The notes beneath the pieces are model-generated. The model was given only the letters and a program-made list of their open reading frames with translations. It was not told the origin of the DNA and ran no database searches. A stretch of DNA of 12,357 nucleotides, taken from contig JAOZIG010000158.1 of the NCBI GenBank assembly GCA_026014515.1, positions 1 through 12,357 on the forward strand, read 5' to 3'. Shown piece by piece: positions 11,457 through 12,357 of the stretch (the stretch's first letter is position 1; the number at the start of each line of letters is the position of its first letter). A program made the translations under genes and the position numbers. Source of the DNA: Candidatus Bathyarchaeota archaeon. GTDB lineage: Archaea > Thermoproteota > Bathyarchaeia > TCS64.

Positions 11457-12357
11457 TTAGTTGATTTGAATGGTTTTTGTTGTATTCCATGTTTCTGCTA
11501 CTGCGTTTGCTGTGTACTCGCCTTCTTTGAACCATTTTGGGTTAAGGTTGAACACGTACCAGTTTGTTCTGTGTCTGATTGAGAACGTTTTTGAGAAAAC
11601 CACGGTTTGATTTGAGTCGATTATGGTTAGCTGGAAATTGCTTCTGCCCCTTGTCTTGTTCATGTCGCTTAGTATTATGTAGAAGCGTACAGAGTCTGAC
11701 CAGCTTGTGTTGCTTTCGAAATACACTGTTCCGGGGTTTGGTCGATCGTTGATTATGCGTATGGGGGTTATTTTTGTTTTTATTATGAACATATCATTGT
11801 TTTCTTTTCCAGCCATTATGTATTCGTTGGCGCTGGTTTGAATCACAGACCATCTATAGTCGTAAGTCGGTCCAAATTTCATAAACCATATTTCGTTACC
11901 GTTTGCATCGATCTTCATTATACTAGCATAGCAACTGATTACATATCGGTTGTCGCTTGTTTTTATAATAACCTCTCCTACGATATCAGGTCTTTTGATA
12001 ACCCACTCAGCGTCTCCATCTGCGTCTATTTTTGTTACATATAGACCACCGTATGTCCCGGCGTCTGGACCGGAGTTAATTTGGTACTCGCAATATCCAA
12101 CGCCAATGTATCCGCCATCACTCGTTTGAACTAAAGAATATACGTGTGCATCCAGTATCTTCCAAGTGGGATAAACAGGGAGACTACGGAGTTTTTTCCA
12201 ATCTAGGGTTCCATCTGTATCGGTTTTCACAAAATACTCCTGAGCAGCTACTGCGTATCCTCCATCATCGGTTTGTATCACTGAGCGCCCATACCCTCCA
12301 CCATAGGTCTTGGTCCATATCTCGTTTCCATCAGCGTCGGTCTTTAAAAGGTAGACA
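11457..12357 (-). CDS. Repeat-rich probable surface/secreted protein (partial, 5' end outside window)
   Basis: The frame is open to the right edge of the window, so the N-terminus and any signal peptide are missing. At least 300 residues are present. The visible upstream part contains propeller-like repeats of about 45-60 residues, each with a KTDADGNEIW-type element followed by a SVIQTDDGGYAVA-type element (for example KIDADGDAEW, KIDANGNEIWFMKFG, SLVQTSDGGYIGVGY, SVIQTSANEYIMAG). These resemble beta-propeller repeats common in archaeal surface proteins. The C-terminal ~100 residues form a beta-rich domain (NPGTVYFESNTSWSDSVRFYIILSD to WNTTKTIQIN) with several NxS/T sites, possibly Ig-like. 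No C-terminal membrane anchor is present. A conventional GTG exists at 12281 but the repeat clearly continues upstream of it. Confidence 0.8.
   Translation of the reverse strand, partial: VYLLKTDADGNEIWTKTYGGGYGRSVIQTDDGGYAVAAQEYFVKTDTDGTLDWKKLRSLPVYPTWKILDAHVYSLVQTSDGGYIGVGYCEYQINSGPDAGTYGGLYVTKIDADGDAEWVIKRPDIVGEVIIKTSDNRYVISCYASIMKIDANGNEIWFMKFGPTYDYRWSVIQTSANEYIMAGKENNDMFIIKTKITPIRIINDRPNPGTVYFESNTSWSDSVRFYIILSDMNKTRGRSNFQLTIIDSNQTVVFSKTFSIRHRTNWYVFNLNPKWFKEGEYTANAVAETWNTTKTIQIN

Overview
The window is archaeal. It carries archaeal/eukaryotic-type information genes (RNA polymerase subunit Rpo7/RpoE1, Spt4, ribosomal proteins S24e, S27ae and S25e, the 20S proteasome alpha subunit), a coenzyme F420 gene (cofE), an archaeal-type dephospho-CoA kinase, and archaeal TATA-type promoters, several placed for leaderless or very short-leader mRNAs. 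One of the three tRNA genes has an intron. S25e together with the overall gene content suggests an Asgard (Thorarchaeota-like) or TACK/Bathyarchaeia-type genome. I cannot decide between these from this window alone.

Layout. Positions 48-382 (minus) hold tRNA-Arg(UCU) and the short S27ae gene. Positions 382-2987 (minus) hold S24e, an unannotated 36-codon ORF just upstream of it, the DUF359 dephospho-CoA kinase, Spt4, RpoE1, and a phosphoribosyltransferase-type regulator resembling GfcR. Positions 3018-3329 hold two divergent tRNA genes, Lys(UUU) with a ~19-nt intron and Gly(CCC). Positions 3399-5459 (plus) hold an M48 metalloprotease with a C-terminal zinc ribbon, followed by two proteins with the same N-terminal double-CxxC zinc ribbon, one with a PH-like/glycine-rich body and one DUF4342. 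cofE follows (5499-6254). Positions 6255-6712 contain no convincing protein gene but do contain inverted repeats and a GC-rich, strongly foldable island closed by a 10-bp stem, which is probably an unannotated structured RNA. Then come an SPFH/stomatin gene (plus), a convergent UppP-family phosphatase (minus), a TPR protein, a RimK-like ATP-grasp ligase overlapping a cyclophilin-like protein (plus), S25e and psmA (minus). At the right edge is the 3' part of a repeat-rich, probably surface-exposed protein (minus), cut by the window end.

How the genes fit together. The left third is a transcription/translation block whose stop and start codons overlap, implying coupled translation. RpoE1, Spt4 and the CoA kinase form one transcript unit. 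The 36-codon ORF, S24e and S27ae appear to form another with its own promoter. The zinc-ribbon proteins, M48 protease and SPFH protein could serve membrane protein quality control, but that is inference from families and proximity.

Most notable points: the CoA-kinase frame has no ATG, GTG or TTG covering its conserved N-terminus (best candidate ACG at 1453); the hidden 36-codon ORF; the structured RNA candidate at 6456-6586; and abrupt G+T versus A+C strand-composition switches that ignore gene borders and coding direction.
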